From NCBI GenBank assembly GCA_964434165.1, contig CAYSUS010000084.1, forward strand, positions 1 through 32,224: DNA of 32,224 nt, written 5' to 3'. Shown piece after piece: positions 1 through 7,729 of this stretch (position 1 is the first letter of the stretch; every line of letters begins with the position of its first letter). The position numbers and the translations under genes are program-made. The stretch is from CAYSUS01 sp964434165. Its GTDB lineage: Bacteria > Planctomycetota > Planctomycetia > Pirellulales > Thermoguttaceae. The notes under the pieces are model-generated. The model was given only the letters and a program-made list of their open reading frames with translations, was not told the origin of the DNA and did no database searches.

Positions 1-669
1 CTCGCCCAGCAGCACCGGGTTGTTCTTGGTGCGGCGGCTGAGGATCTGCATGGTCCGCTCGATCTCACGCTCGCGCCCGATCACCGGGTCGAGCTTGCCT
101 TGCCGGGCGAGCTCGGTCAGGTCGCGGCCGAAACTGTCCAGGGCCGGGGTCTTCGACTTGCGGCTGCTCTGCGACTCGCTGCCGCCGCCCATGCCGCCGG
201 ACCGCTCCGGGCCCTCGCCCCCCTCGATGCCCCCGTGGCCGAGCAGGTTAAGGACCTCCTCGCGGACGTCCTCGAGCTTCAGGCCCAGATTCATCAGCAC
301 CTGCGCCGCCACGCCCTCCTGCTCGCGCAGCAGGCCGAGAAGGATGTGCTCGGTGCCCACGTAGTTGTGGTTGAGATTGCGGGCCTCCTCCATCGAATAC
401 TCGATGACCTTTTTGGCCCGCGGCGTCTGCGGCAGCTTGCCCATGGTGACCATGTCCGGGCCGCTCTGAACCAGCTTCTCGACCTCCAGGCGGATCTTCC
501 GCAGGTCGATATCGAGGTTCTTCAGCACGTTGGCGGCCACGCCGCTACCCTCCTTGATCAGGCCGAGCAGGATATGCTCCGTGCCGATGTATTCGTGATT
601 GAATCGCTGCGCCTCCTGATTGGCCAGTTGCATGACCTTCCGGGCGCGGTCGGTGAATCGCTCGTACAT
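1..669 (-). CDS. clpC: ATP-dependent Clp protease ATP-binding subunit ClpC, N-terminal part
   Basis: ClpC is an AAA+ unfoldase that feeds proteins to the ClpP peptidase in the cytoplasm. The 223 visible residues begin MYERFTDRARKVM and hold two Clp_N repeats (about residues 1-70 and 78-145), each with the diagnostic YxGTEHILLGL motif. A glycine/serine-rich linker follows, then the start of the first AAA+ domain with DPVIGREREIERTMQIL and NNPVLLGE, just before the Walker A loop. The gene runs off the left edge, so about three quarters of the protein is missing. The start at 669 is supported by a GGAG about 6 bases upstream and by the family's usual MYERFT-type N-terminus. The two-repeat N-domain reappears in the ThiE fusion about 1 kb away. 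Confidence 0.97.
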   Translation of the reverse strand, partial: MYERFTDRARKVMQLANQEAQRFNHEYIGTEHILLGLIKEGSGVAANVLKNLDIDLRKIRLEVEKLVQSGPDMVTMGKLPQTPRAKKVIEYSMEEARNLNHNYVGTEHILLGLLREQEGVAAQVLMNLGLKLEDVREEVLNLLGHGGIEGGEGPERSGGMGGGSESQSSRKSKTPALDSFGRDLTELARQGKLDPVIGREREIERTMQILSRRTKNNPVLLGE

Positions 670-893
670 TCAAATCTCCGACGCTATCTGCTTGCTGAGT
701 CTCGTTCCAGTCATGCCGCTCCAGGCCAGCGAGCCTCGCCGACCACAACCACACCATTCTACAGCCGGCGTGAGTGTCCGCGCGCCGGCGATTCGGGGGC
801 AACCGCACCCACGAATCGGGATTCGTTCCGACATCGCGGGCAGTCCGGCCGCTCCTGTCCACTCGCGCTCGTTACAAATGTAGGTCGTCCGTG

Positions 894-1502
894 CTATGCT
901 GCTTGCCCCAATTCGGAGGGCGGAGAGCCGGCCCCGGATGGGGTGGTCTCCGAATCCTCTGCCGCACCACGCGCGGCTTCAGCCTCGGCCAGCAGCCCTC
1001 GCTCCCGGCTGATCTCCAACTCCCATTTCCGCGACAGCTCAAGGCGCTGAAGCTGGTCGAGCTGCCGGGCGGCCTCGTCCAGACGTCGCGTGCGCCGCAG
1101 CAGGGTGGCGATCAGCAGCCTCGCGTCCACGTCCTTCGGATTATGCTGCAAAACGGCGACCAGCCGGTTCTCCGCCTCGTACCAGTTGCCCTGAAGGTAG
1201 TATTCCAGCGCCTCTCCATATGCCGACTCTTCGGCGACCGACCCGCCGGGCGCGGCCCGCCGTCGCTCACCCCGCCAGCCGAAAGCCGCTGAACCGCACG
1301 ACATAAGCGCCAGCAGCGTAACCAGGGCCGGGAGGGTGCCGCCGGGCAAAAGCTCGGGGTAAACCAGCGTCCCCAGAAGCGCCACATCCAAGGCCAGCGC
1401 AAAGCCCAGTGCGAACCCCAGCCCCCGCCAACTGCCCTGACTCCACAGCAGGGGCAGACCTGGCCAAAAGTGGGCAGCCCAATGCATCCTGCTCACGGCC
1501 AT
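894..1502 (-). CDS. Small membrane-anchored TPR protein, function unknown
   Basis: This 202-residue protein is not assigned to a named family. Residues about 26-48 and 55-76 are hydrophobic and look like two membrane helices (a GLGFALGFALALDVALLGTL stretch, then a Leu/Ala-rich one). They are followed by a soluble region with at least two tetratricopeptide-like helical pairs: ALEYYLQGNWYEAENRLVAV and LLIATLLRRTRRLDEAARQL, the second ending before an acidic tail. TPRs bind partner proteins, so an inner-membrane scaffold is an inference. The start at 1502 has an AGGAAGG Shine-Dalgarno about 5 bases upstream. It lies upstream of clpC on the same strand, 224 bases away, and is divergent from the ThiE fusion gene. 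The similar planctomycete arrangement of two helices plus TPR is common, but I cannot name an orthologue. Confidence 0.8.
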   Translation of the reverse strand: MAVSRMHWAAHFWPGLPLLWSQGSWRGLGFALGFALALDVALLGTLVYPELLPGGTLPALVTLLALMSCGSAAFGWRGERRRAAPGGSVAEESAYGEALEYYLQGNWYEAENRLVAVLQHNPKDVDARLLIATLLRRTRRLDEAARQLDQLQRLELSRKWELEISRERGLLAEAEAARGAAEDSETTPSGAGSPPSELGQAA

Positions 1503-1645
1503 GCTCCCTTCCTGGGGGCTCCGGACATCCGACCCATCTTCAGCGCCGGAATTCTAACGCCCCCTTTCGGACGGATCAAGGCAAGCAAAAGCCAGCCACT
1601 GGGTTAGGGTTGTGAAGGCGCTTTCGTCGTGGGAGATTGGGGACT

Positions 1646-3277
1646 ATGGAGTACGAGTTCACAGAAGGCGTGCAGCGGGTCCTCGACTATGCGCGTCGGT
1701 GGTCGCCGCGCGGGGCTGACCCGGCCATCATCGCACCCTCGGTGCTTCTCGGGCTGCTGGCGGAGGCGGAGTGCCGTGCCGCGGCGATCCTTGCCCGCTG
1801 CGGCATCGACGAGGCCGCGATCCGATTGCGATGGCCGGATCTGCCCGACCGTCCGGCGGACGGAAGTGACCAGGTGCGTCTTGCGCCGGCGATGGATGAT
1901 GCCCTGGCTGCCGCGGCCCATCGGCTGCGCGACTACCCCCGGCCGCTGACCCTGGCGACCGAGCACGTGCTGTTGGGGATCGCGGCGCACGAAGACGGGA
2001 CCGGCGCCTGGCTCCGCGCGCAGGGCCTGGATCCCGACGAGCTGGAACAGCAGATCCATCGAGTTTACGGGTACCAGCCGGGCCCCCTGCCGCTGGAGGA
2101 CGATGCCGTTGGCACGGGGCATCCCGCGAGGACCGGGCCCCAGCAGGTTCCACCGGAATCGAGCGTCCGGAATACCCGCCGTGGCGCTGACCTGGAACGC
2201 GCGGCGCCGCGGGATGGCGACCGTCCGGCGCAGGGCCCCGCCCTGGACCTCGGCGTGGTTCGCGTCCTCGACGCGGCGGCCAACCGGGCGCGCGAAGGGC
2301 TGCGCGTGGTGGAGGACTACGTTCGCTTCGTGCTCGACGATCGGCACCTCACCGCGCAGTTGAAGGAGCTGCGGCACGCGCTGGCGGACGCGCTGGCGGG
2401 CCTGCCCGTCGGCTACCGCCTTGGCGCGAGGGAAACCCTCGCCGACGTGGGCACGGCGCTCTCCACCGAGAACGAGCAGACCCGGCACAGCGCCGCCGAG
2501 GTCTTAACGGCCAACTTCCTCCGCGCTCAGGAAGGGCTTCGCACGCTGGAAGAGCTGGGCAAGCTCCGCGATCCGCAGCTCGCCGCCGCCGCCAAGCAGC
2601 TCCGCTATCGAGCCTACTCGCTCCAGCGCGCGGTGCACTACACGGCTTCAGGCCGCCAGCGGCTCGCCGAAGCCCGGCTCTATGTGCTGATCGAGGGGTG
2701 CGAATCGGTCGAGCAGTTCGACCGGCTCGTCGCCGCCCTCGTCGCGGCCGGCGCGCACCTGATCCAACTCCGCGACAAGCAACTGGAGGACCGGCAGCTT
2801 CTGGACCGCGCGCGGCGGATTCGCGCGCGCACGGAGGGGACGGGCACGCTTTTCATCATGAATGACCGGCCGGACCTGGCGGCCCTCGCCCGGGCCGATG
2901 GCGTCCACGTCGGCCAGGAGGAGGTCGCCGTGAAGGACGCGCGGGCCATCGTCGGCCCCGAGGCGCTGGTCGGCGTATCGACGCATTCGATGGAGCAGGC
3001 GCGCCAGGCCGTGCTCGATGGGGCCGACTACATCGGCGTCGGCCCGACGTTTCCCTCGGACACCAAGCGGTTCGACGCGTTTCCCGGCCTGGACCTGCTG
3101 CGCCAGGTCGCGGCGGAGATCCGCATTCCGGCGTTCGCGATCGGCGGGATCGGTACGGAGAACCTCGCCGAGGTGGTCGCCACCGGCGTGCGCCGCGCCG
3201 CCGTGAGCGGGGCCGTCGCCCGCGCGGCCGATCCGGGCGCCGCGGTGAGGGAGCTCGTGGCTATTCTTCATCGCTGA
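1646..3277 (+). CDS. thiE: Clp_N - ThiD2 - ThiE fusion: thiamine-phosphate synthase with HMP-kinase-like and Clp N-terminal domains
   Basis: The C-terminal third is a full ThiE, which couples HMP-diphosphate to the thiazole phosphate to make thiamine phosphate. It shows QLRDK (374-378), IMNDR (404-408), DGVHVGQEE (418-426), VGVSTHS (442-448), GVGPTFPSDTK (464-474) and AIGGIG (498-503). Residues about 202-332 match the ThiD2 domain (RVLDAAANRAREGLRVVEDY, then NFLRAQEGLRTLEELGK), a family with reported HMP kinase activity. Unusually, residues 1-145 are two degenerate Clp_N repeats: FTEGVQRVLDYAR with LLGLL, and LATEHVLLGIAAHEDG, which mirrors GTEHILLGLLREQEG of ClpC. A low-complexity linker of about 55 residues (147-201) joins the parts. 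ATG 1646 is preferred over TTG 1637 because GGGAG at 1631-1635 gives a 10-base spacer. The 3' end overlaps the permease gene by 17 bases. Confidence 0.93.
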   Translation: MEYEFTEGVQRVLDYARRWSPRGADPAIIAPSVLLGLLAEAECRAAAILARCGIDEAAIRLRWPDLPDRPADGSDQVRLAPAMDDALAAAAHRLRDYPRPLTLATEHVLLGIAAHEDGTGAWLRAQGLDPDELEQQIHRVYGYQPGPLPLEDDAVGTGHPARTGPQQVPPESSVRNTRRGADLERAAPRDGDRPAQGPALDLGVVRVLDAAANRAREGLRVVEDYVRFVLDDRHLTAQLKELRHALADALAGLPVGYRLGARETLADVGTALSTENEQTRHSAAEVLTANFLRAQEGLRTLEELGKLRDPQLAAAAKQLRYRAYSLQRAVHYTASGRQRLAEARLYVLIEGCESVEQFDRLVAALVAAGAHLIQLRDKQLEDRQLLDRARRIRARTEGTGTLFIMNDRPDLAALARADGVHVGQEEVAVKDARAIVGPEALVGVSTHSMEQARQAVLDGADYIGVGPTFPSDTKRFDAFPGLDLLRQVAAEIRIPAFAIGGIGTENLAEVVATGVRRAAVSGAVARAADPGAAVRELVAILHR

Positions 3278-4796
3278 GGCTTTCGCCCCCGGGCTCCTTC
3301 TCCGGATCGAAGAAGCACATCACGAGCCCCACGGCGAGGATGCCGATCGACCAGACAGCCTCGTAGGTGGCGTTGTCCCACGCGTATTTCAAGCTCGCGT
3401 GGACCATGAACAGGCTCGACAGGCAGAACAGAACCGGAATCACAGGATAAAGCGGCACGCGGTACGGCCGCTCGACGTCCGGCTCGCGCCAACGCAGTAC
3501 GAACAGCGTCAGCCCGATGAGGAAGAAGAATATCCAGAACACGGGCGTGGTGAAGTAGACGAGGCTGTCGAAACCGCCCTCGTACCACCCGAAGCCCACG
3601 GTGAGGGCCAGCGTGATCACGGCCTGGATGGCGAGCGAGGGGAGCGGGGTCCCTTTGCGCTCGTCCCACCTGCCCAGCCACGCGTAGAGCCGGTGCTCGG
3701 TACCCATGGCGTAGTAGATTCTTGCGCCCGTGAAGACCATCCCGTTGATCGCGCCCAGGGCGGAGATGCAGATCAGCGCGCTGATAACACGTCCACCCCA
3801 ATCTCCAACGGTCCCGAGCACGTCGGTGGCCACGGCCTGGGAATTGCAGAACCCCTCGAACCCGAGCGCGTGAATGAAGGCCAGGTTGCCCACCGCGTAG
3901 ATCGCGGTCACGGCCAAGGTCCCCAGCACCAGGGATCGAAAGATGTTCTTCCGGGGGTTCCGAACCTCGGCCCCCACGTAGGCCATTTCGTTCCAGCCGC
4001 CGTAGGTGTAGAGGATGAGGATCATCGCCAGGCGGAAGTCGAGGAAGTCCGGCACCGCGGCAGGCAGCCCCCCGGCCGCGTCGGGCGACTGCCAGAAGAG
4101 CCCGACGACGAACACGGCCGCCAGTCCCACGACCTTGACGGTCGTGAGGAGATTCTGGGTCCACTTGCCCTGGCGCACGCCGGCCATGTTGACCAGCGTC
4201 AGGACGACGATCGAGCCCACGGCGTAGATCATCAGAGGATCGACCCCGAGGACCGTCCCCGCCGCCTTGCCTTCGGCCGCGTCGGCGGCCTCTTTCACCC
4301 CGGCCAGCGGGACCAGCTCGTTGGCGTAGCGGCCGAACACGAACGCCAGCGCTCCAATCGACCCGGGGCGCACCACCCAAAGCTGCGCCCAGGCGAACAG
4401 AAACCCCACCCAGCGCCCGAACGCCCGCGTGAGATAGACGTAGTCGCCGCCTTGCTTGGGGTAGGCCGTGGCCAACTCCGCGTAGCACAAGGCGCCGATC
4501 AGCGAGATCAGCCCGCCAAGCACCCACACGCCAATCAGCAGAACCGGAGCCGAAAGGAGCCAGCCAACGACCGCATTGCCGGCGGCCAGATTGGCCAGCC
4601 AAGGGGCGGTGTCGTCCAATCGTTGCACGACGCCGGTGATGCATTTGGCGATGTTCGGTGTCGTCTCGTAGAAGAGAGCCCCGATAATAATCCCCACGAT
4701 GATGCACGTGGAGTCGAACAGGGTGAGCTGGCGTTTGGGGGCGGCCTGGGACGGGGGCGGGGCATGGGTGTCGGGCTGGCTCATAGGGCCCAGCAT
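3261..4796 (-). CDS. APC-superfamily amino acid permease
   Basis: This is an integral membrane secondary transporter of the amino acid-polyamine-organocation superfamily, 511 residues from the chosen start. After a short proline-rich cytoplasmic head the first helix carries TLFDSTCIIVGIIIGALF, the place where the family has its glycine-rich substrate-binding loop. Roughly twelve hydrophobic segments follow, including CYAELATAYPKQGGDYVYL, a hallmark of helix 3 and its loop, and YTYGGWNEMAYVGAEVRNP, a helix-7 region signature. The tail ends in an acidic LSDEE. The substrate cannot be read from the sequence. ATG 4796 has AGGAG 11 bases upstream, whereas ATG 4784 has none at useful distance. An in-frame extension to 4931 would run into the infA promoter region and looks noncoding. 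It is divergent from infA and convergent with the ThiE fusion. Confidence 0.93.
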   Translation of the reverse strand: MLGPMSQPDTHAPPPSQAAPKRQLTLFDSTCIIVGIIIGALFYETTPNIAKCITGVVQRLDDTAPWLANLAAGNAVVGWLLSAPVLLIGVWVLGGLISLIGALCYAELATAYPKQGGDYVYLTRAFGRWVGFLFAWAQLWVVRPGSIGALAFVFGRYANELVPLAGVKEAADAAEGKAAGTVLGVDPLMIYAVGSIVVLTLVNMAGVRQGKWTQNLLTTVKVVGLAAVFVVGLFWQSPDAAGGLPAAVPDFLDFRLAMILILYTYGGWNEMAYVGAEVRNPRKNIFRSLVLGTLAVTAIYAVGNLAFIHALGFEGFCNSQAVATDVLGTVGDWGGRVISALICISALGAINGMVFTGARIYYAMGTEHRLYAWLGRWDERKGTPLPSLAIQAVITLALTVGFGWYEGGFDSLVYFTTPVFWIFFFLIGLTLFVLRWREPDVERPYRVPLYPVIPVLFCLSSLFMVHASLKYAWDNATYEAVWSIGILAVGLVMCFFDPEKEPGGESLSDEE

Positions 4797-4879
4797 AGCC
4801 GAAAGGTCTCCTGGAGGAAGAGGCCGGCATGACATGCCCTCCCAACGGGTGGCGACCTCCCTGGACGGGACCGGTCCAA

Positions 4880-4889
4880 ATGCTACATT
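4880..4889 (+). promoter_or_regulatory. Possible extended -10 promoter for infA
   Basis: TGCTACATT at 4881-4889 resembles an extended -10 element (TGn followed by a TATAAT-like hexamer) 62 bases upstream of the infA start. The bases about 17 upstream (CTGGAC) are a poor -35 match, so this is tentative. Confidence 0.3.
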
Positions 4890-4951
4890 GAGAGTTCGGC
4901 TTGTCCGCGCCGCGCGGGCCGGTCTTCCCACGGGGCCCCCTGGAGCTGCTT

Positions 4952-5173
4952 ATGGCGAAAAAAGAAGAACCCCTCGAAGTTGAAGGAATCGTGACCGAAG
5001 CCCTGGCCAACACGCGGTTTCGCGTCCAGTTGGAGGGCGGTCACAAGATCATCGCCCACGTGGCGGGCAAGATGCGGAAGAACTTCATCCGCATCGTGCC
5101 GGGCGACAAGGTCCGCGTCGAACTCTCCCCTTACGATTTGACCAAGGGCCGGATCACCTACCGCGAACGTTGA
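4952..5173 (+). CDS. infA: Translation initiation factor IF-1
   Basis: IF-1 occupies the A site of the 30S subunit during initiation and helps IF-2 and IF-3 select the initiator tRNA. The 73-residue product has the standard length and single OB-fold. Visible family hallmarks are EGIVTEALANTRFRVQLEGG, the KIIAHVAGKMRKNFIRI strand pair, and VPGDKVRVELSPYDLTKGRITYR at the end. The ATG at 4952 has GGAG at 4942-4945, 6 bases upstream. It stands alone here rather than in a ribosomal protein cluster, divergent from an amino acid permease; the two starts are 155 bases apart. No rpmJ follows it. Confidence 0.98.
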   Translation: MAKKEEPLEVEGIVTEALANTRFRVQLEGGHKIIAHVAGKMRKNFIRIVPGDKVRVELSPYDLTKGRITYRER

Positions 5174-5578
5174 CCTCATGCCCGCTTTCTCCCGAGGCGG
5201 GCGACGGCAGCCGGCTTGCTCCTCGGCGTCATTGCAGCCGAGGCGGTCGCGGTCGGCTGTGTCCGGGCCGACGCGGCCCGGCTCTGATCGGATAGCTCGC
5301 GGTCAAGGCCGCCCGGCTCCGTTGCGGGCGCGGCCCAGGCCCCTCGCGAAGTCGCGAAATTCGCCACCCCGCTTCAAGATTCTCCTCCGGTCGGCGAATA
5401 ATGCTGGGGCAAGGTCCGCGCGTCTCGCTGCCCGTCCCCCTAACCCCGTGCGACTGGCTGTCGGGGCAAGTGTTGCGGGCCCCCTTCGCCTGGACCTGTT
5501 CATCGCACCGACGTCGCTCCCCCGGCACTGTGCCGGGACCCGTTTCGCGCCTTGTCATGCTTTAGAGGAGGAGTCCCC
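5174..5578. other. Intergenic region, no convincing gene
   Basis: These 405 bases are GC-rich and hold only arginine/proline-rich shadow frames. There is an AATAAT at 5398-5403 with a weak TTCAAG 18 bases upstream (5374-5379), a possible promoter for the exported protein that follows. A short perfect hairpin, CCCGGCA-CTG-TGCCGGG, lies at 5521-5537. Nothing else is recognised. Confidence 0.5.
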
Positions 5579-7258
5579 ATGAGAGGTCCCCTGTGTTGGC
5601 TTCTGGCAGTCGGGCTGGTGCTCGGCTCGGCCGGCCTGGCGCCGGCCGTGGCCGCGCCGCCCAAACCCGTGGCCGTGGTCTCGCTGGCCGGCTACGACGA
5701 GATGATCGGCGACCTGAATTTCATTGGCGGCCTGGCCGACCGGCCGCAGATCGCGGCCATGCTCGAGGGCATGGTCAGCCTGGCCACCGGAGGTCGCGGC
5801 CTGGACGGGCTGGACAAGGGCCGCCCCCTCGGCGCCGTCATCCAGCTCGATGGTGATGAGCTCTCCGGCTACGGCTTCCTGCCGGTGACCGACCTGAAGA
5901 AGCTCATGGCGGTCGTGGAGCCGCTGGTGCCCAAAGTCACCGATCTGGGCGAAGGAATCTACGAGGTTCGCACCGACCAGGGCAAGGACCTCTACGTCAC
6001 CGAGAAGCCGGACGGCTGGGCCGTGGTCTGCGACAAGAAGGAGAGCCTCGCCGCCGCGGGCGACCCCTCGGACGTGATCGGCCGGCTGGGAAAGAAGTAC
6101 GATCTGGCCGTCACCTTCTTCGTGCAGAACATCCCGCAGCAGTACCGAGAGCAGTTTCTGGACCAGATCCGCCGCGAGGCCGAACAGGAACTGGAGAAGA
6201 AGCCCGACGAATCGGACGCGGAGTACGCCGTCCGGAAGAAGCTCCAGCCGCGGCTGTTCGACGCGGTTGTGGCGATGGTCAACGAGACGGAGGTGGTTTC
6301 GCTCGGCTGGTCGCTGGACCACATCAGCGGCGGGGCGTTTCTCGACGCCTCGATCAAGGCCCTGCCCGGCACGGCCTGCGCCAGCGCCATGGCTGCCGCG
6401 GCCGAAACGAAGAGCCGATTCGCCGGGCTGATCCTGCCCGACGCGGCAGTTGCCTCGAATACGACGATTCGCTTCTCCAAGGAGCTCGGGGCCGACCTGG
6501 TCGCCCTGATCGAGTTGATCGAGCCCGAGCTGATGAAAGACATCGAACACAACGCGGACTCGGACGACGCAGCCGCCGTCCAGAAGCAGATGGTCGGCGA
6601 CCTGCTGGACGCGACGAAAAAGACGGTCGGCGAGGGTGTCTACGACACGGCCGGGTCCATCCTCTTCGGACCGCGCAGCATGACCATGATCGGCGGCGTG
6701 TACGTGGCCGACGGTGAGGCCGTGGAGAAGGTGTTCAAGCAGCTCGTCGAGATTGCCCGCAAGGAGCCCGGGCTCCCCGTCGAGTCGGTCCAACTCGACG
6801 CGGCCGAGGTTCGGGGCGTGAAGATCCATCGGCTCGCCATCCCGGACCAGGGCCCGAATGGGGAAGAGATGGCCGAACTGATCGGTGATCCGGCGGAGGT
6901 GGCCATCGGCATCGGCGCCAAGAGCGTCTACTTCTCGTTTGGCCGCAACGCCACGGAGGTTCTGAAGACGGCGCTGAAGGACTCCAGCGACCAGCCGCAG
7001 AAGGTAGCCCCGTGGAAGATCTCGTTCTCCGTGGCCCCCTTTGCCCAGCTCATGTCCGCGGCCGGCGATTCGGAGGCGGAGCGCGAGCAGGCCGCCCGCA
7101 TGGTGGAGGTCCTGGAGAAGCTCTCCGGCAAGGACCACGTCATGCTGCTCGTGGAGCCGATTGAGCGGGGCCTCCAGCTCCGCCTGGAGGTCGAGCCGGA
7201 CGTGCTCAAGCTGATCGGGGCCATGGCCAAGGAGGAAATCGAGAAAAACCAGAATTAG
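5579..7258 (+). CDS. Exported protein of unknown function, tandem paralogue 1
   Basis: This 559-residue protein is not recognised as a named family, but it resembles hypothetical exported proteins typical of planctomycetes. Residues 1-25 form a classical signal peptide (MRGPLCWLLAVGLVLG..., AVAAP cleavage region). The mature part opens with KPVAVVSLAGYDEMIGDL, then GRGLDGLDKGRPLGAVIQ and YGFLPVTDLKKLM. The same blocks recur in the next gene, so the two are full-length paralogues (see the MLEGM, PVTD and GKDHV blocks). There are few cysteines and no catalytic motif or membrane anchor beyond the signal. A highly charged stretch around residues 190-225 is probably helical. ATG 5579 is preceded by GAGGAGGAG ending 6 bases upstream. 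A hairpin after the stop may separate it from its neighbour. Confidence 0.88.
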   Translation: MRGPLCWLLAVGLVLGSAGLAPAVAAPPKPVAVVSLAGYDEMIGDLNFIGGLADRPQIAAMLEGMVSLATGGRGLDGLDKGRPLGAVIQLDGDELSGYGFLPVTDLKKLMAVVEPLVPKVTDLGEGIYEVRTDQGKDLYVTEKPDGWAVVCDKKESLAAAGDPSDVIGRLGKKYDLAVTFFVQNIPQQYREQFLDQIRREAEQELEKKPDESDAEYAVRKKLQPRLFDAVVAMVNETEVVSLGWSLDHISGGAFLDASIKALPGTACASAMAAAAETKSRFAGLILPDAAVASNTTIRFSKELGADLVALIELIEPELMKDIEHNADSDDAAAVQKQMVGDLLDATKKTVGEGVYDTAGSILFGPRSMTMIGGVYVADGEAVEKVFKQLVEIARKEPGLPVESVQLDAAEVRGVKIHRLAIPDQGPNGEEMAELIGDPAEVAIGIGAKSVYFSFGRNATEVLKTALKDSSDQPQKVAPWKISFSVAPFAQLMSAAGDSEAEREQAARMVEVLEKLSGKDHVMLLVEPIERGLQLRLEVEPDVLKLIGAMAKEEIEKNQN

Positions 7259-7273
7259 CCGCAGGCACTCCCC

Positions 7274-7307
7274 GGCCGGGAGCCGGTCCTCGCGCCGGCT
7301 CCCGGCC
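7274..7307 (+). terminator. Hairpin after exported protein 1
   Basis: GGCCGGGAGCCGG (7274-7286) pairs perfectly with CCGGCTCCCGGCC (7295-7307) across an 8-base loop, starting 15 bases after the stop. There is no T run, so it may be a transcript-stabilising hairpin rather than a true intrinsic terminator. Confidence 0.5.
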
Positions 7308-7729
7308 CGGGCCGAGGGAAAGCGGTGGCCGAGCCGGCAAATGCGGTGCTCCCCACCGGACCGGTTATTCCCTGGGCGCTTGTTCGGCCATTTGCAGCGC
7401 GCCGGCCGCATCGTCGCTTCGCGACGGCATCCCCGGCTACTGGCCCTATGGCAAGTTTGTCGCTAGACTTGTTCGTTCCGCCGGATTGGGGAAAACGAGC
7501 GGGAGAGCCGATGGTCGCAGGATGTGCAGCCCTCCAGATCGCCTTGCGCGATTCCGGGAAGAAGGGTCAGGACCCTTTCGAGGCAGCCTGAGGGATGCTT
7601 CGCACAAGAAGGTCCCGATCCCTTCTCCCTTCCAGGATCGTGCACGGCTGTTTGGGAACCGGCACGGTACGTGGCATGCACGCCGGCGGGATTCCCTCCA
7701 TACCACCTTGTTGAAAAGGAGACCGAATC
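7308..7729. other. Intergenic region between the tandem paralogues
   Basis: The 422 bases contain no supportable gene. The second half holds two short palindromes, described separately, and ends in the AGGAG Shine-Dalgarno of the next gene (7715-7720 region). The frames crossing it are short and use unlikely codons. Confidence 0.5.
7561..7625. repeat. REP-like palindromic element (GGGTCAGGACCC type)
   Basis: AAGGGTC-AG-GACCCTT at 7562-7577 is a perfect 7-base-arm palindrome, and GAAGG...CCCTTC at 7608-7625 is a looser second copy in reverse style. The core resembles short GGGTCAGGACCC-type extragenic palindromes that scatter in genomes with Y1 (REP-associated) transposases. No such transposase is in the window. 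The family assignment is from memory and uncertain. Confidence 0.4.

Noticed and set aside
545..862. Minus-strand 105-codon frame over clpC start
   Set aside because: Overlaps the clear clpC coding region and has an arginine-rich, domain-free product.
5178..5582. 134-codon plus-strand frame after infA
   Set aside because: Arg/Pro/Ala-rich with no ribosome site and no homology; runs through the hairpin before the exported protein gene.
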